The translations under genes and the position numbers were made by a program. Shown here piece after piece: positions 24,179 to 32,365 of a DNA stretch of 32,365 nucleotides. Each line of letters begins with the position of its first letter. Position 1 is the first letter of the stretch. Origin of the DNA: a bacterium (lineage in GTDB: Bacteria; Planctomycetota; Planctomycetia; Gemmatales; Gemmataceae); the NCBI GenBank assembly GCA_017308215.1, contig JAFKFQ010000275.1, positions 1-32,365 on the forward strand, read 5' to 3'. The notes below the pieces were generated by a model. The model saw nothing but the letters and a program-made list of their open reading frames with translations. It was not told where the DNA came from and did no database searches.

Positions 24179-26198
24179 CGACGGACCGCGGCCCGGCCCG
24201 GTAGACCGCGCCGGGCGCGGGCGGCGCCGCCTCCCACTCCACGATGTCGTCCGGGCTGTCGAGCGACGTGTCGATCCAGCGCCGCCACGCCTTGTCGGCG
24301 GGGAGCTCGAAGTCGAGCGGCTCCCAGTACCCGTTCAGGATGAGGTGGAACACCAGCCCCTCGCCGCGCAACTCGCCGCCGAATGCGATGCTGTGCGAGT
24401 GCTCGCCCCAGTCCGGCTGGTGGAGCCGGGTACCGTGCCACGCCTTGCTCGCCCGGTCGATCATCTCCGTCAGGCTTTGCCGCTGTGCCTCGTGCGCCAC
24501 GCTGCGCCGGACCCGGCGGGCGAGCAGCAGCTTCACGAACCGGTGGACGTCGGCGTGCTGCTCCAGGAGCGACCAGTCGAACCACACCGACTCGTCGTCG
24601 TGGCAGTAGGCGTTGTTGTTCCCGCCCTGCGTCCGCCGCACCTCGTCGCCCATCGTCAGCATCGGCAGCCCGAGCGACAGGAGCGTCGCCGCGTGGAAGT
24701 TCTTCACCTGCCGGGTCCGCAGCGCTTCGACCGCCGCGTCGGTGGTCGGCCCCTCGGCGCCGCAGTTCCAGCTGCGGTTGTCGTCCGCGCCGTCGCGGTT
24801 GCCCTCGCCGTTCGCCTCGTTGTGTTTGCCGTTGTAGCTCACGAGGTCGTTTAACGTAAACCCGTCGTGGCACGTCACGAAGTTGACGCTCTGCTCGGCC
24901 TCGCGGGCCTTGTGGCCGTACACCTGCGGGCTCCCGAGCATCCGGTCGGCGAACGGGCCGACCGACCCGGGTACGCCGCGGAAGAAGTCGCGGGCGTCGT
25001 CGCGGAACCGGCCGTTCCACTCCCGCCAGGCGTCGCCGACGAAACTCCCGACCTGGTACAGCCCGGCCGCGTCCCACGCCTCGGCGATGAGCTTGGTGCC
25101 GGCCAGCGCCGGGTCCGACTCGATGTCCCACAGCACCGGCGGGTGCGGGAGCGGGCGGCCGGACGGCGACCGCGACAGGATCGACGCCAGGTCGAACCGG
25201 AACCCGTCCACGTGCATCTCGGCCACCCAGTACCGGAGACTGTCCACGATCATCCGGCGGACGACCGGGTGGTTGGCGTTGAGCGTGTTCCCGCACCCGG
25301 TGTAGTCGGCGTAGCGGGCGCCGCGGTCGAGCATGTAGTACGTCGGGTTGTCGATCCCGCGGAAGTTCAGAGTCGGGCCGTCGTGGTTCCCCTCGGCGGT
25401 GTGGTTGTACACCACGTCCAGGATCACCTCGATGCCGGCGCGGTGGAGCGCCTTCACCATGTCGCGGAACTCGTCCACCGGACCGAGCGGGTCGCGGCGA
25501 GCGCTATAGAGCGGGTGCGGGGCGAAGTAGTTGACCGGCTGATAGCCCCAGTAGTTGACCCGCCCGGCCGGGACGGCGAGCGGGTCGAAGACGTGGACCG
25601 GGAGCAGCTCGACGGCGGTGACGCCGAGGTCTTGCAGGTAAGGGATCTTCTCGGCGAGCCCGGCGTAGGTGCCGCGGAGGTCGCCCTTCACGCCGGAGTT
25701 CGGGTGCGCGGTGAACCCCCGGACGTGCATCTCGTAGATGACGGTCCGCGCCGCCGGGCGGCGGAGCGGGACATCGCCCTCCCAGTCGTAGGCGGCGCCG
25801 TCCACAACCACGCCCTTCATCGCGGCGGCGGTGTTGTCGTCGGGCCGGCGGGCGGTGTCGGGGTGGTAGCCGGGCGGGATGACGACGCTGCGGGTGTAGG
25901 GGTCGAGGAGCACCTTCGCCGGGTCGAAACGGAGCCCGCGGTCGGGGTCGTGTGGGCCGTGGACGCGGTAGCCGTAGAGCTGGCCCGCTCGTACCCCGGG
26001 CACGAAGGCGTGCCAGTAGTGGTAGGTGTGGTTGCGAGCCGGATCGAGCGCGACGACGCGCGCGGGCGCGGTGTCATCGGCACGGTCGAAGAGGAGGAGT
26101 TCGACGCCGGTCGCCGTCCGCGAGAACAAGCTGAAGTTGGCGCCGCCGTCGCGGACGGTGGCGCCGAGCGGGGCGGGGAGACCGGGCGGCGGGTGCAT
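24156..26198 (-). CDS. glgX: Glycogen debranching enzyme GlgX
   Basis: GlgX cleaves the alpha-1,6 branches of phosphorylase-limited glycogen in the cytoplasm. The 680-residue protein has an N-terminal CBM48 beta-sandwich (about 5-110), then a GH13 barrel with GHAN-like DVVYNHTAEG (261-270), the nucleophile Asp336 in GFRFDLAS, the acid Glu373 in LIAEAWDAAG, and the transition-state Asp445 in TCHDGFTLNDLVSYN, plus the NEANGEGNRDGADDNRSWNCG loop typical of GlgX/TreX isoamylases. The length and GNNNAYCHDDE motif are diagnostic. It is the last gene of a five-gene minus-strand run that also holds a large GH63/MGH1-type glucosidase. Its 3' end overlaps the convergent coiled-coil gene. Confidence 0.95.
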   Translation of the reverse strand: MHPPPGLPAPLGATVRDGGANFSLFSRTATGVELLLFDRADDTAPARVVALDPARNHTYHYWHAFVPGVRAGQLYGYRVHGPHDPDRGLRFDPAKVLLDPYTRSVVIPPGYHPDTARRPDDNTAAAMKGVVVDGAAYDWEGDVPLRRPAARTVIYEMHVRGFTAHPNSGVKGDLRGTYAGLAEKIPYLQDLGVTAVELLPVHVFDPLAVPAGRVNYWGYQPVNYFAPHPLYSARRDPLGPVDEFRDMVKALHRAGIEVILDVVYNHTAEGNHDGPTLNFRGIDNPTYYMLDRGARYADYTGCGNTLNANHPVVRRMIVDSLRYWVAEMHVDGFRFDLASILSRSPSGRPLPHPPVLWDIESDPALAGTKLIAEAWDAAGLYQVGSFVGDAWREWNGRFRDDARDFFRGVPGSVGPFADRMLGSPQVYGHKAREAEQSVNFVTCHDGFTLNDLVSYNGKHNEANGEGNRDGADDNRSWNCGAEGPTTDAAVEALRTRQVKNFHAATLLSLGLPMLTMGDEVRRTQGGNNNAYCHDDESVWFDWSLLEQHADVHRFVKLLLARRVRRSVAHEAQRQSLTEMIDRASKAWHGTRLHQPDWGEHSHSIAFGGELRGEGLVFHLILNGYWEPLDFELPADKAWRRWIDTSLDSPDDIVEWEAAPPAPGAVYRAGPRSVVMLYAPA

Positions 26199-26240
26199 GG
26201 CGGTACCGGGAGAAGGAGGGGAGCGGTCACGCGGTCGGCG

Positions 26241-27014
26241 CTACCCGGGGTCGGCCTTCATCGACTCCTGCAGGTCGGTCATCGCCGCCTGGCTGACCCG
26301 GAGGAATCCCTCGCGGGGGTGGTCCAGGTCGGCGATCATGTACAGTACGCCGGCGAACGCCAGGATCAGCCCCGCCATCGCCGGCGACCGGCGGGTGAGG
26401 GCCAGGCCCGACTGATACCCGACGGTCGCCATCGCGAGGGCGCCGAGGGCGAGGAGCCCGGCCCAGATGACGCCCGGGACGCGGCTCCGGACCGCGGTCT
26501 GCTTGCGCGCGGCGTGGAGGTCGATCGTGTTGTTCAGCGACTGGACGTAGAGGGCGGCGATCGGCCCGGGCCGCGCCTCGGCCGCCGCGACTGCGTCCGC
26601 CCAGAGCCGGCCGTGCAGCTCTTCCGACCGGGCGAACGCCTCTGTCACATTCCCGTCCCGGGCGCCCCGCACCCGGACGTCGACGTACTCGCGGAGCAGA
26701 GCGCCGCTGTGGGCGCGCTGCGGCTCGGGCAGGAGGCGGGCGCGGAGGTACGTCGTCCCGATGGCGTTGGCCTCGTCGAGGACCACCTGCCGCCGGGCCT
26801 CGAACCGGGCGGCGGCCGTCCCGAAGGTGAACGCGAGCAGGAACGCGAACAGGCCGAGGATCGACGCCGCAATCGCCCCGACCGGCGCCTCCTTCTCCGC
26901 CCCGGTGCCGGCCTGCCGCCACCGGCCGAACCGGTACCCGCCCTCCAGGGCGAGCCCGGCCCCCGCGACCAGCGCGGCGAACAGCAGCCAGAGTGGGAAC
27001 CCGTCCGCGGTCAT
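26241..27014 (-). CDS. DUF4239 (bestrophin-like) membrane protein
   Basis: This 257-residue protein has membrane segments at about 8-24, 45-66, 180-200 and 212-230, with a helical cytoplasmic region between the second and third. Signature blocks are FEARRQVVLDEANAIGTTYLRARLLPEPQRA (71-101) and the C-terminal MIADLDHPREGFLRVSQ (226-242), as in DUF4239 proteins, which are distantly related to bestrophin channels. Ion conduction is possible but not shown. GAGGA precedes ATG 27014. It sits between the GH63-type glucosidase (15-base gap) and glgX (42-base gap), so co-transcription is likely. Confidence 0.82.
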   Translation of the reverse strand: MTADGFPLWLLFAALVAGAGLALEGGYRFGRWRQAGTGAEKEAPVGAIAASILGLFAFLLAFTFGTAAARFEARRQVVLDEANAIGTTYLRARLLPEPQRAHSGALLREYVDVRVRGARDGNVTEAFARSEELHGRLWADAVAAAEARPGPIAALYVQSLNNTIDLHAARKQTAVRSRVPGVIWAGLLALGALAMATVGYQSGLALTRRSPAMAGLILAFAGVLYMIADLDHPREGFLRVSQAAMTDLQESMKADPG

Positions 27015-27029
27015 CGCAGTCCTCTCGGC

Positions 27030-29789
27030 TCAGCCCCCGGGGACTCCCGCCGCGGCCGGCGAGTCGGCGACGCGGCCGGCGCCGAAGTACGTCATCCGGT
27101 CGGCCCCGGCGCCGAACTGCGGGCCGAGGGTGGCGAACAGGTGCATCACCCGCGCGACCACGCCGGTCCACCCGGTCTGGTGGCTGGCCCCGAGCCCGGC
27201 GCCGTTGTCGCCGTGGAAGTACTCGTAGAAGAGGATCAGGTCGCGCCAGTGCGGGTCCGTCTGGAACACGTCCGTCCCGCCGTACACCGGTCGGCGCCCG
27301 TCGGCGTCGCGGAGGAACGTCGCGGCCAGCCGCCGGCCGATCTCCTCCGCCACCGCGTACAGCGTCATGCGGTTCCCGGAGCCGGTCGGGCACTCTACCG
27401 TGAAGGCGTCGCCGAAGTAGGCGTAGTACTGGAGCAGCGCCCGGATGATGAGCGCGTTCACCGGCACCCACACCGGCCCGCGCCAGTTCGAGTTCCCGCC
27501 GAACATCCCGGTGTCGGACTCGGCCGGCAGGTAGCCGACGCGGTACTCCTGCCCGCCGGCGCGCATCACGAACGGGTGCGCCTCGTGGTACTTCGACAGC
27601 GAGCGGACGCCGTAGGGGCCGAGGAACTCGTTCTCGTCGAGCATCTTCTCCAGCACCCGGCGCAGCTTCGTCTCGTCGAGGACGGAGGCCAGCCGCCGGC
27701 CGGCGACGCCGGGCGTGCGCGGGTCGTGGATCGCCGCGCACAGCTCCGGCCGGGCTTCGAGGAACCACCGCAAACGGTCGCCCAGTTCCGGGTGGGTGGC
27801 CAGCAGTTTGCCGTCGAACACCGTGGCGGCGCACAGCGGCAGCAGCCCGACCATCGACCGCACCTTCAGCCGCTCGGCCCGGCCGTCCGGGTGGCGGAGC
27901 ACGTCGTAGAAGAACCCGTCTTCCTCGTCCCACATCCCGGCCTCCCCACCGAGGTGTGCCATGGACGACGCGATCCACAGGAAGTGCTGGCAGAACTTTA
28001 GAGTCATGTCGGCGTAGTCCGGGTCGGTCAGTGCCAGCTCGGCCGCGATCTGGAGCATGTTCTGGCAGAACAGCGCCATCCACGCTGTCCCGTCCGCCTG
28101 CTCCAGGTAACCGCCGGTCGGCAGCGGGGAACTGCGGTCGAACACGCCGATGTTGTCGAGCCCGAGGAACCCGCCTTCGAAGACGTTCCGCCCGGTCCGG
28201 TCCTTCCGGTTCACCCACCAGGTGAAGTTGAGGAGCAGCTTCTGGAAGCTGCTCTTGAGCCACTCCCGGTCACCCTCGCCGGTGCGGCCCTTCTCCAGCA
28301 GATAGGTGAAGATGGTGGCCCAGGCGTGGACGGGCGGGTTCACGTCGCCGAAGTTCCACTCGTAGGCGGGGATCTGCCCGTTCGGGTGCATGTACCGCTC
28401 GCGGAGCATCAGCCCGAGTTGCTCCTTGCCGAAGTCCGGGTCCACGAGCGTCAGCGCGAGGACGTGGAACGCCAGATCCCACGCCGCGTACCACGGGTAC
28501 TCCCACTTGTCCGGCATCGAGATCACGTCGCCGTTGAACATGTGGTGCCACTGGTCGTTCCGCGGCGCCGCCTTGCGCGTCGGCTTGAACGGGTCGCTCC
28601 CGCGCTCCTCCAGCCAGCGGTCCACGTCGTAGTGGTAGAACTGCTTGCTCCACAGCATCCCGGCGAGCGCCTGCCGCATTACGTTCGCCCCGTCCTCCCC
28701 GACACTTGGGGGGATGACCGTCGCGTAGAACTCGTCGGCCTCGCGCCGGCGCGCGTCGAACACCGCGTCGAACGCGGTGCCGAACGGCCCCTGCGCCGAG
28801 CCGTTGGCCGCGGCCCGCGCCTCGGGCGAGACGGGCGACAGGCGCAGCCGGACGCTGCGCGACTCCCCGGGCGGGACGTCGAGGCGGTAGTGGGCGGCCG
28901 CCTTCGTCCCGACCTGCCCGGGGTTGACGGCGCCCGTGTGGCCGTGGACGACGTAGTCGTTGATCCCGTCCTTTACGAACGGGGTGCGGTTCGGGGTGCC
29001 GGTGAGGCGCTCGGTGTTGGTCTCGTTCTCGGTGAACAGGAGCGGCGCGTCGCCCTCGCAGGCGAGGAACCGCTCGCCGAGCCGCGGGTGCGTCGCCCGC
29101 ACCGTGGCACGGCCCGGCGCGTCGGCGACCTGCCGCAGTTCCGGCCGCCCGCCACCGCCCCACGACCAGTCGTTGCGGAACCACAGTGTCGGCAGGACGT
29201 GGAGCCCGGCGGCGGCGAGGCCGCGGTTGTGGGCGGTGATCCTCACGAGCAGGTCGTCGGGCGCGGCCTTCGCGTACTCGACGACCACGTCGAAGTACCG
29301 GTTCTCGGCGAAGACGCCGGTGTCGATGAGCTCGTACTCGAACTCGGCGCGGGAGCGGGCGCGGTTCGTCAGGACGAGGTCGGGGTAGGGGAACGCCGCC
29401 TGCGGGTACTTGTAGAGGTACTTCATGTACGAGTGGGTCGGCGTGCTATCGAGGTAGAAGTAGTACTCCTTCACGTCCTCGCCGTGGTTCCCCTCGCTGT
29501 TGGTCAGGCCGAACAGCCGCTCCTTCAGAATCGGGTCGTTGCCGTTCCACAGCGCGAGCGCGAAGCACAGGCGCTGGTGGTCGTCGGACACGCCGGCGAT
29601 GCCGTCCTCGCCCCAGCGGTAGGCGCGGCTGCGCGCCTGGTCGTGGGTGAAGTGCCCCCAGGCGTCGCCGGCCTCGCTGTAGTCCTCGCGGACCGTCCCC
29701 CACTGGCGCTCGCTGAGGTACGGCCCCCACAGCCGCCACGGCACGTTGTTGTCGCGGGCCTCGTCCAGCCGGGCGTGTTCGGCGGTCAT
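27030..29789 (-). CDS. Large GH63/MGH1-type glucosidase
   Basis: A 919-residue cytoplasmic-looking enzyme (no signal peptide). An N-terminal beta-sandwich region (about 15-340: WGPYLSERQWGTVREDYS, GNHGEDVKEYYFYLDSTPTHSYMKYLYKYPQ) precedes an (alpha/alpha)6 barrel (about 360-880) with WEYPWYAAWDLAFH (429-442, Asp438 at the position of the GH63 general acid), GQIPAYEWNFGDVNPPVHAW, FLGLDNIGVFDRSSPLPTGG and the C-terminal GGNSNWRGPVWVPVNALI and GWTGVVARVMHL segments. This is the layout of MGH1-like GH63 proteins, whose studied relatives hydrolyse alpha-glucosides or mannosylglycerate and glucosylglycerate. It lies in a run with glgX, so action on alpha-glucan or a compatible solute is plausible. 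The exact substrate is not determinable from sequence. Confidence 0.88.
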   Translation of the reverse strand: MTAEHARLDEARDNNVPWRLWGPYLSERQWGTVREDYSEAGDAWGHFTHDQARSRAYRWGEDGIAGVSDDHQRLCFALALWNGNDPILKERLFGLTNSEGNHGEDVKEYYFYLDSTPTHSYMKYLYKYPQAAFPYPDLVLTNRARSRAEFEYELIDTGVFAENRYFDVVVEYAKAAPDDLLVRITAHNRGLAAAGLHVLPTLWFRNDWSWGGGGRPELRQVADAPGRATVRATHPRLGERFLACEGDAPLLFTENETNTERLTGTPNRTPFVKDGINDYVVHGHTGAVNPGQVGTKAAAHYRLDVPPGESRSVRLRLSPVSPEARAAANGSAQGPFGTAFDAVFDARRREADEFYATVIPPSVGEDGANVMRQALAGMLWSKQFYHYDVDRWLEERGSDPFKPTRKAAPRNDQWHHMFNGDVISMPDKWEYPWYAAWDLAFHVLALTLVDPDFGKEQLGLMLRERYMHPNGQIPAYEWNFGDVNPPVHAWATIFTYLLEKGRTGEGDREWLKSSFQKLLLNFTWWVNRKDRTGRNVFEGGFLGLDNIGVFDRSSPLPTGGYLEQADGTAWMALFCQNMLQIAAELALTDPDYADMTLKFCQHFLWIASSMAHLGGEAGMWDEEDGFFYDVLRHPDGRAERLKVRSMVGLLPLCAATVFDGKLLATHPELGDRLRWFLEARPELCAAIHDPRTPGVAGRRLASVLDETKLRRVLEKMLDENEFLGPYGVRSLSKYHEAHPFVMRAGGQEYRVGYLPAESDTGMFGGNSNWRGPVWVPVNALIIRALLQYYAYFGDAFTVECPTGSGNRMTLYAVAEEIGRRLAATFLRDADGRRPVYGGTDVFQTDPHWRDLILFYEYFHGDNGAGLGASHQTGWTGVVARVMHLFATLGPQFGAGADRMTYFGAGRVADSPAAAGVPGG

Positions 29790-29816
29790 CGCGAATCTCG
29801 GTTTCGGGGCGGGAGA

Positions 29817-30416
29817 TTACGAGCGCTCTGACGGGGCGGGCGTGGGGGCCGTCGCGGCCCTGACGGCCAGCCCGAGCATGACCCATGACCACCCGCTGAA
29901 CGCCAGGTCGATCCCGGCGAACGTGCCGATCACCCACAAGCTCGCCTCCGGCCAGTCCTGCCAGATCGACACGCCGAGCAACAGGCTGATGAGTCCGCTG
30001 ACCGCCGTCCACCCGCGGCCGTGGTAGCGGTGGGTGGCGGCGTACAGCAGCCGGGCCGCGCCGCCGACGAGGAGCGCGACCGCGAGCATCAGCGTCAGTA
30101 CCACGGCCGCCCGGAGCGGGTGCTCGGCCATGATCCCGCCGACCAGGACGTACAGCACGCCGATCAGGGCCGCGACGAAGAACCCCCGCCAGGTCCGGGC
30201 GAGGAAGGCGTTGATGACCTGCGCCACCCCGCCGACCAGCAACACCATTCCGATGATGAGTACCGTCGTGAGCGTGGCGAAGAAGCTGTACACGACCGCC
30301 CCGATCCCCGCGGCCGTGATCCCGGCGCCGAGGACGACGAGCCACACCCAGGCCCGGTGGAGCGCCCGCAGGTCCTCGGCGTGGTGGGCGACGCCCGGTT
30401 CGTTCGCGTGGCTCAT
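29817..30416 (-). CDS. HdeD-family membrane protein
   Basis: A 199-residue protein with six close-spaced membrane segments in three hairpins (about 24-43, 48-68, 75-95, 101-124, 134-152, 158-182). Repeated blocks (TVLIIGMVLLVGGVAQVINAF; AVVLTLMLAVALLVGGAARLLYA; LWVIGTFAGIDLAFSGWSWVM) match DUF308/HdeD, named from the acid-resistance protein HdeD of E. coli. A hydrophilic N-terminus of about 20 residues and a short Pro/Ala tail flank the core. GGAG lies six bases before ATG 30416. It follows the FG-GAP gene by 26 bases and precedes the glucosidase by 27. Its role as a stress or acid-tolerance membrane protein is family-based inference. Confidence 0.87.
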   Translation of the reverse strand: MSHANEPGVAHHAEDLRALHRAWVWLVVLGAGITAAGIGAVVYSFFATLTTVLIIGMVLLVGGVAQVINAFLARTWRGFFVAALIGVLYVLVGGIMAEHPLRAAVVLTLMLAVALLVGGAARLLYAATHRYHGRGWTAVSGLISLLLGVSIWQDWPEASLWVIGTFAGIDLAFSGWSWVMLGLAVRAATAPTPAPSERS

Positions 30417-30442
30417 GCGAGTCTCCGTTCGTGGTGGCGTGA

Positions 30443-30853
30443 TCAGCCGACGTACGCGCCGCCGAGGAAGCTCGACTCGAACACCAGGTAGCGCTGGTAC
30501 GGCACCGGCGTGCCGGTCGGGGAGAGCGCCGAGCCGAGGTAGGTGGTCACCACCGCCTGCGCCCCGGACCCGGCGCCGGCCAGGATGTCGGCCCGGCCGT
30601 CGCCGTCGATGTCCTTCGCCGCCACCGGCACACCGCCGCGGTTGGTCGTGTCGCCGGCGAAGAAGTTGCAGACCACCGTCTGCGTGCCGCTCTGCTGCGT
30701 GAGCGCGAACCCCGAGAGGCCGTACACGCGCGGGCCGCCGCCGGGGCCGCCGCCGCCGATCAAGTCGCCGAAGCCGTCGCCGTTCACGTCACCGACCGCG
30801 ACGAACGCGCCGTTCCGCAACTGCTGCTCGAACAGGAAGAAGTCGCTCACCAA
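30443..30853 (-). pseudogene. 3' part of the FG-GAP gene after a frameshift
   Basis: This frame carries two further FG-GAP-like repeats (AVGDVNGDGFGDLIGGGGPGGGPRV and AKDIDGDGRADILAGAGSGA) and the C-terminus (LVFESSFLGGAYVG). It has no plausible start; its first residues (KLVSDFFLFEQQLRNGAFVAVGD) continue the repeat that is cut off in the preceding frame. Adding one base to the CCCC run (complement of GGGG, 30859-30862) joins the two frames as KTLRPQKLVSDFF. The frame is therefore the tail of one gene, broken by a mutation or a sequencing error. Confidence 0.75.
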
Positions 30854-32316
30854 CTTCTGGGGCGGAGCGTCTTGCCGTCGTAGACGGCGACGCGCGGGCC
30901 GCCGCCGAACCCGGCCGCGACCACCAAGTCCACGTTCCCGTCGCCGTTCAGGTCGCCCACGGCGGTGCGGGCGCCGCCGCGGAAGTTGGCGTCATCGATC
31001 CCGAGGAAGTCGGCGATGACGGTGCGGTCCTTGCCGCTGACGATCCGCACCCTCGGGCCACCACCCTCGTCCGGTGTGACGACGAGGTCCGGGAAGCCGT
31101 CGGCGTTGATGTCGCCCACGGCGAGGAACACGCCGCCGGTGAACGACGACTCGAACGCGAGCCCGCTGGCGATCACCGACGTGTCCGGGCTGACCGGGAA
31201 GTTGATCCCGCTGTACACCTTGATCTCGGCCGCCATCCCCGGGCCGGGGCCGACGATGATGTCGTCCACCCCGTCGCGGTTCACGTCGGCGGTGACGGCG
31301 CGGACGCCGCCGGTGAACCCGGTCCCGGTGCCGTAGGACTGGTACGGCGAGAACACCGCCAGTTGCGTGAACGTGGCTGCGGCGTTGACCGTGAACCGCG
31401 TGGGGCCGCCGGCGCCGGACCCGACCACGCTCAGTACCGTCCCCGCCGGGATCGGCGCCGGCGGCACCATCGGCGGGGGAGGGGCGGCCGGCGGCGGGGG
31501 CGGGCTGGTGTCCTGGAGCGTCCAGCCGATGTCGGTCATGGCGGCGAGGTCGAGCGCCGTGGGTGCGATCCGCTCGCCGTCCTCCAGGTCGGCGTCCATC
31601 AGCGTCCGCTGGCCCTGCGAGAGCGTGTCCTCGACCCACTCGTAGTTGCCGGACGTGAGCGGGACCGGGCCGCCGAACACCCCGACCGCCTGCGGGCCGA
31701 AGAACTGGTTGCCCGAGGCGATCCGCGCCCACGCCTCGCTCGACCCGAACCCGAGGAGGTGGAACAGCGACTTCTGGGTCGCGGTGTACAGGTCGAACTC
31801 GTCCGGGTTGCCGGGCGGCTCCAGCCCGAAGTGCCAGTTGTTGATGAGGTCGTAGGTGATCGACCCGCCCCACGGGCTGAAGTCGGTCGCGGCGGGGCCG
31901 TAGCTGTTCGCCTGCCCGCGGCCGAGGACGAGGTCGTTCCACGCGAAGCTGCCGGTCACCGTCCGGTCGCTCGACTCCAGGGGCAGCTCGCCGATCAGGT
32001 CGCGGGCGCCGACGAACACCACGATCGTGTTCGCCGGCACGAGCAGGTTGGTGACCTGCTCCGCCTGCCCGACCCCGCCGGGGCGGTCGAACTTCGCCGT
32101 CCACGAGTCGCCCGGGGTGCTCGGGAACGGGATCGCGGCGAGGGCGTCGGAGAACCGCGCCCCCACGTCGGCCGCGGCGGCGCGGAGGGTGGCGATGCGG
32201 TCCGGGTGGTTGGTGAAGAACCCGGCGGTGTCGAACCGGAAGTCGAACAGGACGTTGATCGTCGGGACCACCCGGTCTTCGAGCCGGGTGACGGTCAAGC
32301 AGCGGTGTGCGGTCAT
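30847..32316 (-). CDS. Secreted FG-GAP protein with protease-like domain (frameshifted)
   Basis: The 489-residue frame begins MTAHRCLTVTRLEDRVVPT, an N-terminal motif common on planctomycete exported proteins. Residues about 20-265 look like the matrixin-type metalloprotease domains of such proteins: FDLYTATQKSLFHLLGFGSS (174-193) takes the place of the zinc site, and TLMDADLEDGERIAPTALDLAAMTDIGW (238-265) is the typical end. The HExxH motif is missing: it reads Lys-Ser-Leu-Phe-His at 182-186. A Pro-rich linker (271-289) leads to FG-GAP beta-propeller repeats with calcium-loop motifs (ADVNRDGVDD, GDINADGFPD, GDLNGDGNVD). The frame ends with an abnormal RPRSW; the continuation lies at 30443-30853. 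The intact product would have about 620 residues. It is first in the run with hdeD-like, glucosidase, DUF4239 and glgX genes. Confidence 0.75.
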   Translation of the reverse strand: MTAHRCLTVTRLEDRVVPTINVLFDFRFDTAGFFTNHPDRIATLRAAAADVGARFSDALAAIPFPSTPGDSWTAKFDRPGGVGQAEQVTNLLVPANTIVVFVGARDLIGELPLESSDRTVTGSFAWNDLVLGRGQANSYGPAATDFSPWGGSITYDLINNWHFGLEPPGNPDEFDLYTATQKSLFHLLGFGSSEAWARIASGNQFFGPQAVGVFGGPVPLTSGNYEWVEDTLSQGQRTLMDADLEDGERIAPTALDLAAMTDIGWTLQDTSPPPPPAAPPPPMVPPAPIPAGTVLSVVGSGAGGPTRFTVNAAATFTQLAVFSPYQSYGTGTGFTGGVRAVTADVNRDGVDDIIVGPGPGMAAEIKVYSGINFPVSPDTSVIASGLAFESSFTGGVFLAVGDINADGFPDLVVTPDEGGGPRVRIVSGKDRTVIADFLGIDDANFRGGARTAVGDLNGDGNVDLVVAAGFGGGPRVAVYDGKTLRPRSW

Positions 32317-32347
32317 GGCGTGCCTCGGGCCGAACGTCGGGGTGCGG

Positions 32348-32365
32348 GCGGCTCCGCGGAGCCGC
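32348..32365. repeat. Perfect 18-base palindrome at the window edge
   Basis: GCGGCTCCG is followed directly by its complement CGGAGCCGC. It lies 32 bases upstream of the FG-GAP start. It could be part of a terminator of an upstream gene outside the window or an operator; the window ends at its last base. Confidence 0.4.

Noticed and set aside
24867..28001. Plus-strand open frame of 1044 codons opposite glgX, DUF4239 and the glucosidase
   Set aside because: It crosses three well-supported genes on the other strand and has no domain-like sequence; it is a composition artefact of GC-rich third positions.

Overview
The window looks like chromosome of a high-GC planctomycete, most likely of the Gemmata group. 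The pointers are very GC-rich third codon positions, a secreted FG-GAP protein with an N-terminal RLEDRVVP motif, large FtsX-type permeases, a DUF4105 protein and an archaeal-type XPB/Bax1 pair. The taxonomic call is inference; there is no rRNA, tRNA, CRISPR array or intact transposase to anchor it.

Layout. Positions 1-769 (+) hold the 3' end of an outer-membrane beta-barrel gene. It converges on a urea-use operon read on the minus strand from about 8270 down to 817: urea transporter, ureA, ureB, ureC, a GntP-family permease, ureF, ureG and ureD. A strong two-way hairpin terminator separates the two (775-829). No ureE is visible. Upstream of the operon lies an unusually AT-rich stretch with several consecutive inverted repeats (8424-8618), then a NarL/FixJ response regulator (8640-9278) with no kinase beside it. 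Next come an OprP-like porin (9711-11396), a gene-poor stretch of about 0.9 kb, and two FtsX/MacB-type ABC permeases (12327-15936) separated by a 30-bp inverted repeat.

Divergent from the permeases, on the plus strand, are an XPB-type helicase (16054-17442) and a Bax1/DUF790 nuclease (17603-18805), with a 34-bp inverted-repeat element between them. In archaea these two proteins form a helicase-nuclease DNA-repair complex; finding the pair in a bacterial setting is the most notable gene content here. A region of gene remnants follows, then a lipoprotein, a DusC-like tRNA-dihydrouridine synthase, a truncated cyclic-nucleotide-binding gene joined to a DUF4105 membrane protein, and a two-TM coiled-coil protein.

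From 32316 down to 24156 (minus) five genes are packed with gaps of 15-42 bases: a secreted FG-GAP protein (frameshifted in this sequence), an HdeD-like membrane protein, a large GH63/MGH1-type glucosidase, a DUF4239 membrane protein and the glycogen debranching enzyme GlgX. They look like one transcription unit combining glucan breakdown with membrane or stress functions.
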